Below, in pieces: positions 42,989 through 52,701 of a DNA stretch of 64,000 bases. Source of the stretch: Acidobacteriota bacterium (GTDB lineage Bacteria; Acidobacteriota; Blastocatellia; Pyrinomonadales; Pyrinomonadaceae). A model generated the notes under the pieces. It saw only the letters and a list, made by a program, of their open reading frames with translations. It ran no database searches and was not told the origin of the DNA. The stretch is from assembly GCA_019242475.1 (NCBI GenBank), contig JAFAVK010000119.1, positions 88,479 to 152,478 on the forward strand, given 5' to 3'. The stretch's first letter is position 1. Every line of letters begins with the position of its first letter. The translations under genes were made by a program, and so were the position numbers.

Positions 42989-44713
42989 ATGGGGAGAGTT
43001 TACATAGGCGTGTGTGTGCTGGCCGCCGCGGCCGCCTGCCTCGTCGCGGCGGCCGCGAAGGGGCAGAGGTCGCGCCGGCCCGCGGGCGGCGTCGCCGGGA
43101 CGGAGGCCGCGCTCGCGGGCGTGAGCGGCGAACAGATTTTGAGTCACATCAAAGTGCTCGCCTCGGACGAGTTCGAAGGGCGCGCGCCGGGGAGCCGCGG
43201 CGAGGAGTTGACGGTCGAGTACATCACCGGGCAGTTCCAGAAGCTCGGCCTCAAGCCCGGCAACCCCGACGGTACGTTCGTGCAGAAGGTGCCGCTCGTC
43301 GGCCTGACGGCGAGCCCCTCGGCCCACTTCACGGTCAGGGGTAAGAGGATTGACCTCAAGTCGCCGGACGACTACGTCGCCGTCACGCGGCGCGTCGTGC
43401 CGGAAGTCTCGGTCGAGGACTCGGACGTGGTCTTCGTCGGCTACGGCGTCGAGGCGCCCGAGTACGGCTGGGACGACTACAAGGGCGTGGACGTGAAAGG
43501 CAAGACCGTCGTCATGCTCGTCAACGACCCGCCCGTCGCCGACCCCGCCGATCCTTCGAAGCTCGACGAGAAGACGTTCAAGGGCCGGGCCATGACCTAC
43601 TACGGCCGCTGGACGTACAAGTACGAGATGGCCGCGGAGAAGGGCGCGGCCGCCTGCGTCATCGTCCACGAGACGGGGCCGGCCGGCTACCCTTACACGA
43701 CGGTCGTCTCGGGTTGGGGCGGGGAGAACTTTGACATCGAGGCGCCCGACCGGAACATGGGGCGCGCGGCGGTCGAGGGGTGGATAACTTTAGACCGCGC
43801 GAAGGAGCTGTTCGCCGCCGCGGGGCAGGACTTCGACCGCTTGAAGGCGGCGGCCGCGCGCCGTGACTTCAGGCCGTTGGCGCTCGGCGCGAAGGCCAGT
43901 TTTCATCTCTCGGTCAAGTCGCGCCGCGTCAACTCGCGCAACGTCGTCGCCGTGCTCGAAGGCTCCGACCCGAAGTTGAAGGGCGAGTACGTCGTCTACA
44001 GCGCCCACTGGGACGCCTTCGGCCGCGACGAGAAGCTGGCGGGCGACCAGATCAAAAACGGCGCACTCGACAACGGCTCGGGCGTGGCCGAGATGCTGGA
44101 GATCGCGCGCGCCTTCACGCGGCTGCGCCGCCCGCCGAAGCGCTCGGTCGTCTTCCTCGCCGTGACGGCCGAAGAGTCGGGCCTGCTCGGGGCGAAGTTC
44201 TACGCGCAGAACCCGCTCTACCCTTTGGAGCGCACGCTGGCCGACATCAACATGGACATGATGAACCTCTGGGGGCGCACGCGCTCGGTCGTGAGCATCG
44301 GCTACGGCAACACGACGCTCGAAGACGTGCTGGCCGAGGTCGCGGCCACGCAGGGCAAGACCGTCAAGCCCGACCCCGAGCCCGAGAAGGGCTTCTTCTA
44401 CCGCTCCGACCACCTCGAATTCATGAAGCGCGGCGTGCCCGCCCTGACCTTCCTGCATTCGGGCGCCGACTACATCGGCAAGCCCGAAGACTACGGCCCG
44501 CGCAAGCGGCGCGAGTACACCGAGCGGGACTACCATAAGCCTTCGGACGAGGTGAAGCCGGACTGGGAGACGGCCGGGGCGGTGGACGACGTGAGGCTGC
44601 TCTTCCAGGTGGGCCTGCGCGTGGCCGAGGGCGACAGCTACCCCGAGTGGAAACCGGGCACCGAGTTCAAGGCGCGGCGCGAGGAGATGCTGAGGCGAAA
44701 AGGGATTGAGTGA
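42989..44713 (+). CDS. Secreted M28-family zinc peptidase with PA insert
   Basis: 574 residues. A signal peptide or anchor (1-24) is followed by the N-terminal part of the peptidase, a PA-like insert (about 130-300), and the catalytic M28 core. The paired zinc ligands can be read: His340 in YSAHWD, Asp361 in GALDNGSG, Glu395/396 in TAEESG, Asp423 in NMDMMN and His475 in FYRSDHLEF. This set is normal for aminopeptidases and carboxypeptidases of the family. The likely role is cleavage of peptides in the periplasm or outside. SD GGGGAG supports the start. Confidence 0.9.
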   Translation: MGRVYIGVCVLAAAAACLVAAAAKGQRSRRPAGGVAGTEAALAGVSGEQILSHIKVLASDEFEGRAPGSRGEELTVEYITGQFQKLGLKPGNPDGTFVQKVPLVGLTASPSAHFTVRGKRIDLKSPDDYVAVTRRVVPEVSVEDSDVVFVGYGVEAPEYGWDDYKGVDVKGKTVVMLVNDPPVADPADPSKLDEKTFKGRAMTYYGRWTYKYEMAAEKGAAACVIVHETGPAGYPYTTVVSGWGGENFDIEAPDRNMGRAAVEGWITLDRAKELFAAAGQDFDRLKAAAARRDFRPLALGAKASFHLSVKSRRVNSRNVVAVLEGSDPKLKGEYVVYSAHWDAFGRDEKLAGDQIKNGALDNGSGVAEMLEIARAFTRLRRPPKRSVVFLAVTAEESGLLGAKFYAQNPLYPLERTLADINMDMMNLWGRTRSVVSIGYGNTTLEDVLAEVAATQGKTVKPDPEPEKGFFYRSDHLEFMKRGVPALTFLHSGADYIGKPEDYGPRKRREYTERDYHKPSDEVKPDWETAGAVDDVRLLFQVGLRVAEGDSYPEWKPGTEFKARREEMLRRKGIE

Positions 44714-44724
44714 GGGGGCGGACG

Positions 44725-45204
44725 ATGCACACGTTGACGGCGACGGAAGGACTGACTAAGGGCGAGACTTACGCGGAGCTGGCGGCGCAGCTTCGCGCGC
44801 TCGTCGAGGGCGAAGACGACTTCATCGCCAACGCGGCGAACCTCTCCGCCCTACTCTTTCACACGCTGCCCGATCTGAACTGGGCGGGCTTCTACCTGCT
44901 TAAGGGCGGGGAACTGGTGCTCGGCCCCTTCCAGGGCCGTCCCGCCTGCGTGCGCATCCCCCTGGGGAGCGGCGTGTGCGGCACGGCGGCCGCGGCGCGC
45001 AGGACGGTCGTGGTCGAGAACGTGCACGAGTTCCCCGGCCACATCGCCTGTGACTCGGCGTCGAACTCCGAGGTCGTCGTCCCTTTGCTCAGGGGTGACG
45101 AGCTGCTCGGCGTGCTCGACCTCGACAGCCCCAACGTCGGCCGCTTCGACGCGGAGGACGCGAAGGGGTTGGAGGAGCTGGTCAGGGCGTTCTTAAGAAT
45201 TTGA
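44725..45204 (+). CDS. msrC: Free methionine-(R)-sulfoxide reductase (GAF domain)
   Basis: 159 residues from the ATG at 44725 (SD GAGGGGG). The single GAF domain carries Cys75, Cys85 and Cys109. Their spacing (10 and 24) equals that of Cys84, Cys94 and Cys118 in Escherichia coli fRMsr, and GSGVCGTAA and HIACDSASNSEVVVPL are the usual motifs. It reduces free Met-R-sulfoxide in the cytosol with thioredoxin as donor. The last codons and the stop lie in the AT-rich palindromic element at 45193-45214. It is 11 nt after the M28 peptidase stop. Confidence 0.9.
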   Translation: MHTLTATEGLTKGETYAELAAQLRALVEGEDDFIANAANLSALLFHTLPDLNWAGFYLLKGGELVLGPFQGRPACVRIPLGSGVCGTAAAARRTVVVENVHEFPGHIACDSASNSEVVVPLLRGDELLGVLDLDSPNVGRFDAEDAKGLEELVRAFLRI

Positions 45205-45214
45205 GCTTTCAAAT
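45193..45214. repeat. AT-rich palindromic element, copy 2, between convergent genes
   Basis: In the reverse sense it reads ATTTGAAAGC then TCAAATTCTTAA, which matches 20 of 22 positions of the element at 2575-2596. The stop of msrC (45202-45204) is inside the element. The gene opposite ends at 45246. Confidence 0.6.
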
Positions 45215-45245
45215 GCGAAAGACAATGTTCACTTTGTGAGGTGAC

Positions 45246-46193
45246 TCAAAGGGGGCGCCCCCTGTGCCACGCCTCCCGCCCCTCCGGCGTCGCCTCAAGC
45301 CTTCTCTCCAGAGTGAGCCTGACCAGCCCGAGCCCGCACAGGGAAGCGATGGCGTCTCTGGCGGCGTCCTCGTCCACCTCCGCCTCCGGCCCGAGCACGC
45401 GGTCGATGACCCACCCGGCCAGCCCCACACGGTCTTCGCCCGCCGACGCCGCCAGCCGCTCCGGCCCGTAGCGCGAAGGCAGCTCCGCGATCACACCCAG
45501 CAGTGCCAGCGGTATCCCCGACAGTCCGTGAGGAGGAGGCGACGCCTCGACGGGTGGAGGTTGGGCCGCGGAACTGCTCTCGACCTCCGGCGCGTCCGAC
45601 AGAGGGAGCCCGGCCTGCGCCTCTGCCGCCCACGCGCGCGGCCGGTACTCTACCTTGAGCCCGCGCCCCAACTGGTGCTCGTAGAGCATCAGCGTCGCCG
45701 CCGCGTCGAGCGCCGCGTAGGCGACCTGTCGCGGGTCGAGCGGGCGCGCCCCCCAGTCGCTCTGCCGCGCCCCCTTGTCGAGCGCGAGCCCCAGGTGTCT
45801 TTCGGCCTGAGTCTTGAGGGAGTAGCCACGCTCGCCGCCGCGCCGCGCCGCCAGCATCGTGTCGTGGACGGGCGCGACGCGGAGGCCGAGGTGACGGTCG
45901 AGCCTCGGCACGTCGAAGGCCGCGTTGTGCACCGCTTTGACCACCGCGGTCGATTCGAGCGCGGCGCGTAGTTCGTTGACCTCAAGGCCGGCCAGTGCGT
46001 CCACGACGGCAACCCTAAGGCGCCCTTCGTCGCGGTAGGCGAGCTGGATCAACGAGACGCGCTCCGCACGCCTGTCCCACCACGACGCCGTCTCGATGTC
46101 GAGGGCGATGGCCGAGGGCGCGCGGAGCGCCCCGGCGAGGGCGGCGAGGCGGCGTGCGTCGTTGACGTAGGTGACCTGGTAGTCGGCGTTCAT
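45246..46193 (-). CDS. RNase D-like 3'-5' exonuclease
   Basis: 315 residues. The DEDDy site is complete: D32-x-E34 (ALDIETASWW), Asp94 in HNAAFDVPR, and Tyr159/Asp163 in VAYAALDAAA. It acts in 3' trimming of stable RNAs in RNase D. The C-terminal 110 residues lack a clear HRDC domain and end with a Pro/Ser-rich linker and a helical tail, which differs from E. coli RNase D. The substrate is inferred only. Confidence 0.82.
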   Translation of the reverse strand: MNADYQVTYVNDARRLAALAGALRAPSAIALDIETASWWDRRAERVSLIQLAYRDEGRLRVAVVDALAGLEVNELRAALESTAVVKAVHNAAFDVPRLDRHLGLRVAPVHDTMLAARRGGERGYSLKTQAERHLGLALDKGARQSDWGARPLDPRQVAYAALDAAATLMLYEHQLGRGLKVEYRPRAWAAEAQAGLPLSDAPEVESSSAAQPPPVEASPPPHGLSGIPLALLGVIAELPSRYGPERLAASAGEDRVGLAGWVIDRVLGPEAEVDEDAARDAIASLCGLGLVRLTLERRLEATPEGREAWHRGRPL

Positions 46194-46244
46194 CGCGTGG
46201 CGGCGCGAAGAGACTGGCCGTCGTCCGGCGCGGGCGTCGGCCCG

Positions 46245-47180
46245 TCAAGGCTGCACGAGCTGTTGCACCTTCGGCGGCTCTTCGCCGAGCCAGTCGGGGT
46301 GCTGCGCGGTGCTGTCGAAGATGGAGGTCGTCTTGAACGGCTCGTACTGCCCGCCGGCGGCCGCCCCGGCCGTCTTCGCCAGCAGCGCGTCGCGTTCGTC
46401 GCGGCCGAGCGGGCGGAACGTCTCGACGGCCGCGAACGCCTGTTCGAGTACCTCCACGCTGTCGATGCCGGTGATGACGACCGAAGTCGGCAGGCTCAGG
46501 GCGTAGTGCAGGCACTCGACCGCGCTCACCGTGTTCGACCTGAGCAGGATGCCGTTCGCGAGCGGCTTCATCCCGAGCACGCCGATGCCTTGTTTGACCA
46601 GCTCGGGCAGGACGAGCTTCTCGAAGCTGCGGTAGTGTGCGTCCATCACGTTCAGGGGCATCTGGACGGCGTCGAAGCGGAAGCCGTGCTCGGCGGCGAC
46701 TTCGAGCGTGTGGAGGTGGATGCGCGGGTCTTTGTGGCCGGTGAAGCCGACGTAGCGCACCTTGCCGGCCGCGCGCGCCTCGACGAGCGCGGCGTTGGCG
46801 CCCTCGTCGTCGAAGATGCGGTGCGGGTCTTCGAAGCGGATGACCTCGTGGTGCTGCGCGAGGTCTACGTAATCCACCTTCAACCTCTTGAGCGACTCGT
46901 CGAGCTGCTTCGCCGCCTCCTTCTTCGTCCGCCCGTCGATCTTGGTCATGAGGAAGGCGCGCTCGCGGTAGCCGTCCTTGAGCGCCCTGCCCATACGGCG
47001 CTCGCTCTCCCCCTCGTTGTAGTCCCAGGAGTTGTCCATGAAGTTGACGCCGCGGTCGATGGCCGCGCGCACGATGCGCAGGCTCAGCTCCTCGTCCACG
47101 TGCTTCAGGCTCAGGTGCCAGCCGCCGACACCTATCGCTGACACCCTCTCGCCGGTGCTTCCCAGAGTCCTGTAGATCAT
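46245..47180 (-). CDS. Aldo/keto reductase
   Basis: 311 residues. The catalytic tetrad fits Asp49, Tyr54 (MDNSWDYNEGE), Lys80 (LMTKIDG) and His110/111 (LAQHHEV). The beta-barrel ends with the NADP-binding TGIDSVEVLEQAFAAV region. It reduces aldehydes or ketones with NADPH. The substrate is unknown. It follows the RNase D-like gene on the same strand with 51 nt between. Confidence 0.88.
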   Translation of the reverse strand: MIYRTLGSTGERVSAIGVGGWHLSLKHVDEELSLRIVRAAIDRGVNFMDNSWDYNEGESERRMGRALKDGYRERAFLMTKIDGRTKKEAAKQLDESLKRLKVDYVDLAQHHEVIRFEDPHRIFDDEGANAALVEARAAGKVRYVGFTGHKDPRIHLHTLEVAAEHGFRFDAVQMPLNVMDAHYRSFEKLVLPELVKQGIGVLGMKPLANGILLRSNTVSAVECLHYALSLPTSVVITGIDSVEVLEQAFAAVETFRPLGRDERDALLAKTAGAAAGGQYEPFKTTSIFDSTAQHPDWLGEEPPKVQQLVQP

Positions 47181-47301
47181 CCCTCGGCCTCCTCCCCCGT
47201 TTCCATTACAGCCGGCGCGTTACGAAATCATCCCCGCGGCGTTACGGTCTTGTTCGACGACGCCGTTCAGATTATTCGCGGGCGAAGTAGGCGGGCGGCC
47301 C

Positions 47302-49116
47302 TCACTCATCATCGACGTGCCCGGCCTCCGCCTGCCCCTGCGCCCCGAACTGAATCTCGTAGAGGCGCGAGTAGAGGCCGCCGCGCGCGCGCAGCTCCTC
47401 GTGCGTCCCGCTCTCGACGATCCGGCCGCCCTCGACGGCGTAGATGCGACTGGCGCGCATGACGGTCGCGAGCCGGTGCGCGATGACGACCGCGGTCTTG
47501 CCCTCCATCAGGCGCCCGAGCGCCTCGAAGACCAGCTCCTCCGAGGCGGCGTCGAGCCCCGAGGAGGGCTCGTCGAGGAGGAGGATGGGCGTGTCGCGGA
47601 TGACGGCCCGGGCGATGGAGATGCGCTGGCGCTGCCCGCCCGAGAGCGTCTCGCCGCGCTCGCCGATGACCGTGTCGTAGCCCTCGGGCAGCCGCTCGAT
47701 GAACTCGTGGGCGTTGGCGAGGCGGGCCGCCCCCACGATCTCCCTGCGCGTCGCGCCGGGGCGGCCGTAGGCGATGTTCTCCCAGATGCTCGCGCGGAAG
47801 AGGTAAGACTCCTGGAGGACGTAGCTGATCTGGTCGCGCAGCGACTTGAGCTTGAAGGAGCGCACGTCCCAGCCGTCGATGAGGACGCGCCCGGAGGTCG
47901 GGTCGTAGAAGCGCGGGATGAGACTGAGGAGGGTCGACTTGCCGCTGCCGGTCGGGCCGACGAGGGCGACGAACTCGCCGGGCTCGACGGCGAGCGAAAC
48001 GTCCCGCAGCACGGGGCGGCCCGTGCCGTAGTCGAAGCCGACGCGCTCGAACTCGACGCGGCCGACGAAGCGCGGCGCGCGCCGGGCGCCGCGCAGGTCG
48101 CGCACCTGACTCTCGGTCTCCAAGACCTCGCGGATGCGCTCGAAGCCGACCGCGGCCTTCGAGGCCGCGTCCGACATCTTCGAGAGGTCGCGCATCGGCT
48201 TGTACATCTTGCCGAGGTAGAGGATGAAGATGAGGAGCGCGCCCGGCGAAATCTGCCCGGCGAGCACGAGGCGCGAGCCGTACCAGAGGACGAGGCAGGT
48301 GCCCGCGGCCACGATCAGCTCGACGAAGGGCGTGAGCTTCGCCTTGACGCCGCGCGCGAGCAGCGCCAGCTCGACGCTCTCCAGACTCTTCTCGTCGAGC
48401 CGGCTGCTCTCGTAGTCCTCGCGCGCGAACGCCTTGATGAGGCGGACGGCCGAGAGCGACTCCTGCACGACGGAGGCGATCTCGCCCTCCTTCCGCTTGA
48501 CGGCGCGCGCGGCGCGCTTGATGCGGCGCGTGAAGCTGTAGACGACGAGGAAGAGCGCGGGCGCGACCGAGAGCGAGATGAGCGTGAAGCGCCAGTCGAG
48601 GTAGAGCATCACGCCGAGCATGCCGAGGAGCGTCAGGCAGTTGACGACCGCGCCGAGCAGCGCCGACGAGACGAAGTCCTGCACGGCGTCGATGTCGCTC
48701 GTCATGCGCACCATGAGGTCGCCCGTCTTCTGCTCGGAGAAGAAGGAGAGCGAGAGGCGCTGGATGTGGTTGTAGAGCGTGAGCCGCAGGTCGTGCATCA
48801 CGCGCTGGCCGACGCTCGTCGTCAGGTACTTCTCGGCGTAGGTGGCGACGGCGCCTAGCGCGGCGATGATGACGACCGAGGCCGCCGCGAAGTTGAGGAC
48901 GGAGGCTTTGTCAAACCCGGCGACGCGCCCGACTACCCCCGAGAGCCAGCCGGGCATCCGCTTCGACCCGAAGACGTAGTCGAAGACCAGCTTCAGCGGC
49001 CAGGGCTCAAGCAGGTCTGTGACGCTCTCGGCCAGGACGGCGGCGAACGCGGCGGCGAGCGCCGCCCGGTACGGGCGCAGCAGCCGCGTGATCCTGATCT
49101 TCCCTGAGCGCATCAC
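47302..49116 (-). CDS. ABC exporter, fused permease-ATPase (MsbA type)
   Basis: 604 residues. Six membrane helices (about 20-330) are followed by the nucleotide-binding domain with Walker A (GPTGSGKST), a Q-loop (YVLQESYLF), the signature LSGGQ, Walker B (ILLLDEPSSGLD) and the switch His (VIAHRLAT). This homodimeric half-transporter arrangement is seen in lipid flippases and multidrug exporters. The cargo cannot be predicted. It is 17 nt downstream of the CocE-like hydrolase on the same strand, a possible operon. Confidence 0.9.
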   Translation of the reverse strand: MMRSGKIRITRLLRPYRAALAAAFAAVLAESVTDLLEPWPLKLVFDYVFGSKRMPGWLSGVVGRVAGFDKASVLNFAAASVVIIAALGAVATYAEKYLTTSVGQRVMHDLRLTLYNHIQRLSLSFFSEQKTGDLMVRMTSDIDAVQDFVSSALLGAVVNCLTLLGMLGVMLYLDWRFTLISLSVAPALFLVVYSFTRRIKRAARAVKRKEGEIASVVQESLSAVRLIKAFAREDYESSRLDEKSLESVELALLARGVKAKLTPFVELIVAAGTCLVLWYGSRLVLAGQISPGALLIFILYLGKMYKPMRDLSKMSDAASKAAVGFERIREVLETESQVRDLRGARRAPRFVGRVEFERVGFDYGTGRPVLRDVSLAVEPGEFVALVGPTGSGKSTLLSLIPRFYDPTSGRVLIDGWDVRSFKLKSLRDQISYVLQESYLFRASIWENIAYGRPGATRREIVGAARLANAHEFIERLPEGYDTVIGERGETLSGGQRQRISIARAVIRDTPILLLDEPSSGLDAASEELVFEALGRLMEGKTAVVIAHRLATVMRASRIYAVEGGRIVESGTHEELRARGGLYSRLYEIQFGAQGQAEAGHVDDE

Positions 49117-49133
49117 TCGATTACCGGGCGGCC

Positions 49134-51053
49134 CTACCGTTGCATGACGAGCGGCAGCTCGACGAAGCTGGCGCGGCCGGGCTCGTGGTAGACCCTCTGC
49201 GTCGCCTTGCGGTAGTCCGCGGGCTTGGCCCAGAAGATGTTCGGGACGAAGGTCTGCGGGTTGCGGTCGTAGAGCGGGAACCAGCTCGACTGCACCTGCA
49301 CCGCGATGCGGTGGCCGGGCAGGAAGACGTGGTTCGCCGTCGGGAGCGCGAAGCGGTAGAGAAGCGGCTTGTCCGACTCGATGGGCTTGGCCGTCTCCAG
49401 GCTCTCGCGGTAGCGGCCGCGGAAGATGTCGGCCGAGACCATCAGTTGATAGCCCCCGAGTTCGGGTTGCCCCGCGACCTCGTCCGGGTAGAGGTCGATG
49501 ACCTTGACGACCCAGTCCGAGTCCGTCCCCGAGGTCGAGGCGAAGAGGTTGGCGACCGGCTCGCCGCTGATCTTGACGGGCGCCGTCAGAACGTCCGAGG
49601 TGAAGGTGAGCACGTCCGGGCGCCCCGAAGCCTCGCGCTGGTCGTCCACGAGCCAGCGCCGCCAGCTGGTGTCATCGACCGGGCGCGCGCGGTAGGGGAC
49701 TGGCTTCGAAGGGTCGGAGACGTACTCTTCGAAGGCGCCGCCCGGGCGGGGCGCGTCGAAGCCGAGTCTGAGACCCGCCGAGAGGTAGAGCGGCGTCGGC
49801 TTCGGCGCGCAGCCGCGCTCGCAGCCCGAGGGCCAGGACTTGAGGCGCAGCCAATGATTCGTCCCGGTCTCGAAGGCAGTGACGGGGGCGACATCCGGTT
49901 TGGGCGCACCGTCCTTCAGGTAATAGTCTAAGAAGGGCCGGAGCACCTCCCGGCGGAAGGTGAGCGCGGTGTCGCTGTCGAACTTCAGAGGCCCGAGCGA
50001 GGAGCCCTCCCGGATCGCCTGCCCGTGGTGCCAGGGGCCGAGGACGAGGAAGACCTTGTCGTTGTTCGTGTCCTTCGGCTCGATGGCCTTGTAGACGGCG
50101 ACGGCGCCGTAGATGTCCTCCTGATCCCAGAGGCTGTGGACGAGCATCACGGGCACCTTCAAGGGCTGCGCGGCGAGAATCTTGTCCACGGCCTGCCCCT
50201 GCCAGAACGCGTCGTAGGCCGGGTGTTCGAGGAGCTTGCGCCAGAAGCCGAGCTGCTCCATCCCGCGCCGTCTTCCCAACTCTCCGGCCGAGCCCGCCTG
50301 CATGAACATGTCGTAGGGGTCGAAGTGGCTCGTCCACCACTTGAGGTCGTTCTTGGGCGTGGCCTCCTGGTCGTAGACGTAGGACATGCCCTGCTGGCGG
50401 AACGCGCCGTTGTGGAACCAGTCGTCGCCGCGCCAGCCGTCCACCATCGGGTTCATCGGCACCGAGACCTTGAGCGCCGGGTGCGGGTTGACGAGCGCCA
50501 TCAGCGGGAGGAACCCGTCGTACGAGATGCCGATGATGCCGACCCGCCCGTTCGACTCGGGCGTGTTCTTCACCAGCCAGTCGATGGTGTCGTAGGTGTC
50601 GGTCGAGTGGTCAACGTTCGTCGGGTTGAGCGGCCCGCGCAAAGGGCGGTTCATCACGTAGTCGCCCTCCGACCCGTACTTGCCGCGCACGTCCTGCACG
50701 ACGCGGATGTAGCCGCCCTCGACGATTACGTCCGTCGCGTTGTCGTACCCCTGAAGGATTGGGCCGAGGTGCGAACTCTCCGCGTGGCTCGTCAGCGCCG
50801 AAGCGTCGTAGGGCGTGCGCGTGAGCAGGATGGGCGCGTTCTTCGCCCCCTTCGGCACAAGGATGACTGTGTGCAGCTTCACGCCGTCCCTCATCGGGAT
50901 CATCACCTCACGGCGCGTGTACTCGAACCCTTCGTTCGTCGGCGTGAACTTCTGTGGCGTCTCGTTCGGCAGCTCCGGCGTCTGCGCCGACGACGTGCCG
51001 GCGGCGGGCATGAAGAGCGCACAGGCGAGCAGTAAGAATCTCAGACGTGTCAT
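49134..51053 (-). CDS. Secreted CocE/NonD-type alpha/beta hydrolase
   Basis: 639 residues from the ATG at 51053 (SD GAGGAG). An upstream in-frame start at 51125 has no ribosome site. The signal peptide (1-23, TSSAQ) is followed by the X-Pro dipeptidyl-peptidase-like hydrolase (about 40-340). The nucleophile Ser lies in IGISYDG, the Asp in HSLWDQEDIYG and the His in GPWHHGQ. The C-terminal jelly-roll domain spans about 370-639. Relatives cleave acyl esters (cocaine esterase, glutaryl-7-ACA acylase) or N-terminal X-Pro peptides. It is the first gene of a run with the ABC exporter. Confidence 0.9.
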   Translation of the reverse strand: MTRLRFLLLACALFMPAAGTSSAQTPELPNETPQKFTPTNEGFEYTRREVMIPMRDGVKLHTVILVPKGAKNAPILLTRTPYDASALTSHAESSHLGPILQGYDNATDVIVEGGYIRVVQDVRGKYGSEGDYVMNRPLRGPLNPTNVDHSTDTYDTIDWLVKNTPESNGRVGIIGISYDGFLPLMALVNPHPALKVSVPMNPMVDGWRGDDWFHNGAFRQQGMSYVYDQEATPKNDLKWWTSHFDPYDMFMQAGSAGELGRRRGMEQLGFWRKLLEHPAYDAFWQGQAVDKILAAQPLKVPVMLVHSLWDQEDIYGAVAVYKAIEPKDTNNDKVFLVLGPWHHGQAIREGSSLGPLKFDSDTALTFRREVLRPFLDYYLKDGAPKPDVAPVTAFETGTNHWLRLKSWPSGCERGCAPKPTPLYLSAGLRLGFDAPRPGGAFEEYVSDPSKPVPYRARPVDDTSWRRWLVDDQREASGRPDVLTFTSDVLTAPVKISGEPVANLFASTSGTDSDWVVKVIDLYPDEVAGQPELGGYQLMVSADIFRGRYRESLETAKPIESDKPLLYRFALPTANHVFLPGHRIAVQVQSSWFPLYDRNPQTFVPNIFWAKPADYRKATQRVYHEPGRASFVELPLVMQR

Positions 51054-51324
51054 CGCTTTTCTCCTCGGGCGTCTCAGGTGCGGGCGGAAGGCTGTATCAG
51101 TACCAGAGTCGTCGGCGCGAAGCAACAGCGGCGGGGAGAGTCCCTGTTGACACGCCGCGCCGCTGCCATTATTTTAGCCCGGCCGCCCTCTCTGCCAAGC
51201 GGGCCACCCCGATCAGCCTTTTCGTCCGTCAACGCCCCCGGCCGCAAGCGCCGGGACGCAGAGCGAGGAAGACTCCGCCTTGGGAACACCCGAGCTGCCG
51301 CGCCTCAAGTGGGACACAGTCTGA

Positions 51325-52170
51325 ATGCGGAAGATTGACCGCCTCGGGTGGGCGGCCGGCTTCTCGTTCACCTCTTACGGCTTGACGGTCGGCGTCCGCG
51401 TGAGCGACCCCGCGGCGCTCGGTCTTGTCGCCGAACGCCTCCCGCCCGGCTGGAAGCCTTCCGCGGCGCAAGTGGCCGGACGCCTCTACTCGCTGAAGGT
51501 CGGCGGCGCGGGCGTGCGACCCGGCCTCCGCCAGTTCAGCCTCCTCTACGGCGACATCGCGCTCCTCGCTCGCTCGGTCGATTTCGAAGCCGTGCTCGAC
51601 GCCTTCGAGTCGGACTTGAAAATGTACGTGGCCGAGTTCGCCCGACGCCGCGTCTTCGTCCACGCGGGCGTCGTCGGCTGGCGCGGCCGCGCCGTCATCA
51701 TCCCCGGCGCGAGCCTGAGCGGCAAAACGACGCTCGTCGCCGAACTGGTCAAGGCCGGCGCCGACTACTACTCGGACGAGTACGCCGTCCTCGATGCGCG
51801 CGGCCGCGTCCATCCTTACCCGCAGCCGCTCCAGGTGAGGGAGAGCCGCGAGGCGCGACAGACGAAGGTGCCGCCCGAATCATTCGGCGGCCGCCCCGGG
51901 CGCAGGCCGCTCGCCCCGGGGCTCGTAGTCTCCACGAGCTACAAGGCGGGCGCGCGCTGGCGCCCGCGACATTTAAGCGTCGGGCACGGGCTCTTAGAGC
52001 TTCTATCCAACACCGTCCCGGCGCGCCGCTGCCCCCGAGAGGCTTTAACCGCCCTGAAGGCGATCGTGGGCGAGGCGCCGGTAATCAAGGGCGCGCGCGG
52101 CGAGGCGGCACGCGCGGCCGACGAAATCCTAAACTACCTTGAGACCGAAGGGAGAGAACTGGGTGGGTAA
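51325..52170 (+). CDS. HprK-like kinase, cassette 2
   Basis: 281 residues. The start ATG follows an in-frame TGA directly, as does the ACG in copy 1. The N-terminus is IDRLGWAAGFSFTSYGLTVGVRV. The Walker A loop is GASLSGKT, HAGVVGW precedes it and the SDE motif follows (YYSDEYAVLD). DNA similarity to copy 1 is high in the P-loop region. It most likely phosphorylates the PqqD-fusion peptide encoded downstream, with which it overlaps by 8 nt. No ribosome site of note lies before the start, so transcription or coupling details are unclear. Confidence 0.83.
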   Translation: MRKIDRLGWAAGFSFTSYGLTVGVRVSDPAALGLVAERLPPGWKPSAAQVAGRLYSLKVGGAGVRPGLRQFSLLYGDIALLARSVDFEAVLDAFESDLKMYVAEFARRRVFVHAGVVGWRGRAVIIPGASLSGKTTLVAELVKAGADYYSDEYAVLDARGRVHPYPQPLQVRESREARQTKVPPESFGGRPGRRPLAPGLVVSTSYKAGARWRPRHLSVGHGLLELLSNTVPARRCPREALTALKAIVGEAPVIKGARGEAARAADEILNYLETEGRELGG

Positions 52171-52693
52171 GAAGGCCGAAGAGCTAATGCCCCTGGCGCG
52201 GACGGAACGGCTCATCGTGGAAGAGCTGCCCGGCGAAGTCCTCGTGCTCGACCTCGAAGACAACAAGGCTCACTGCCTGAACCCGACCTCCGCGCTCGTC
52301 TGGCAGTGCTGCGACGGGAAGATGACCGTCGCCGAGGTCGCGCGCCGACTCTCCCGAGAGCTAAACTCCCCGGCCGACGAGGAGGTGGTGTGGCTGGCCC
52401 TCGGGCAGCTCGACCGGCATCGGCTTCTGGAACGGCCCGCCGCGAGAACGTCGCGCGCCCGCCGCTCAGTCTCGCGCCGGGAGTTGATTCTCAGGTACGC
52501 CCCGGCCGCGCTGGCCCTCCCCGCCGTCATGTCGATTGCGACACCCTCCGCGGCGCAGTTGGGTAGCCTGCGACCCCTAGGCGCCGCGTGCAGCCTCGGG
52601 ATACAGTGCGCGAGCGGCAACTGCTGCTGCGGCGCCTGTACCGCAAACCCCTGCCCGATCATCGACCCGGGCGGCGGGACGGGAACCTGCTGA
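52163..52693 (+). CDS. PqqD-domain protein with internal Tat-like signal and Cys-rich tail, cassette 2
   Basis: 176 residues from GTG at 52163. This start is chosen because GGGAGA lies before it, it overlaps the kinase stop by 8 nt, and it places the Ala-Gln junction at 131-132, exactly as in the cassette 1 paralogue. The PqqD/RRE domain covers about 15-95 (LIVEELPGEVLVLDLEDNKAHCLN). S104-R-R-E-L-I-L matches the twin-arginine consensus, followed by a hydrophobic stretch (112-128). The tail of about 44 residues has eight cysteines (143, 149, 154, 155, 156, 159, 164, 176), including a CCC run. It is twice as Cys-rich as copy 1. Confidence 0.78.
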   Translation: MGKKAEELMPLARTERLIVEELPGEVLVLDLEDNKAHCLNPTSALVWQCCDGKMTVAEVARRLSRELNSPADEEVVWLALGQLDRHRLLERPAARTSRARRSVSRRELILRYAPAALALPAVMSIATPSAAQLGSLRPLGAACSLGIQCASGNCCCGACTANPCPIIDPGGGTGTC

Positions 52694-52701
52694 CAGTCGC
52701 G

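Noticed and set aside
52588..52701. An N-terminal extension of the cassette 2 nucleotidyltransferase
   Set aside because: It overlaps the PqqD-fusion gene in another frame, and the paralogue in cassette 1 has no such part.
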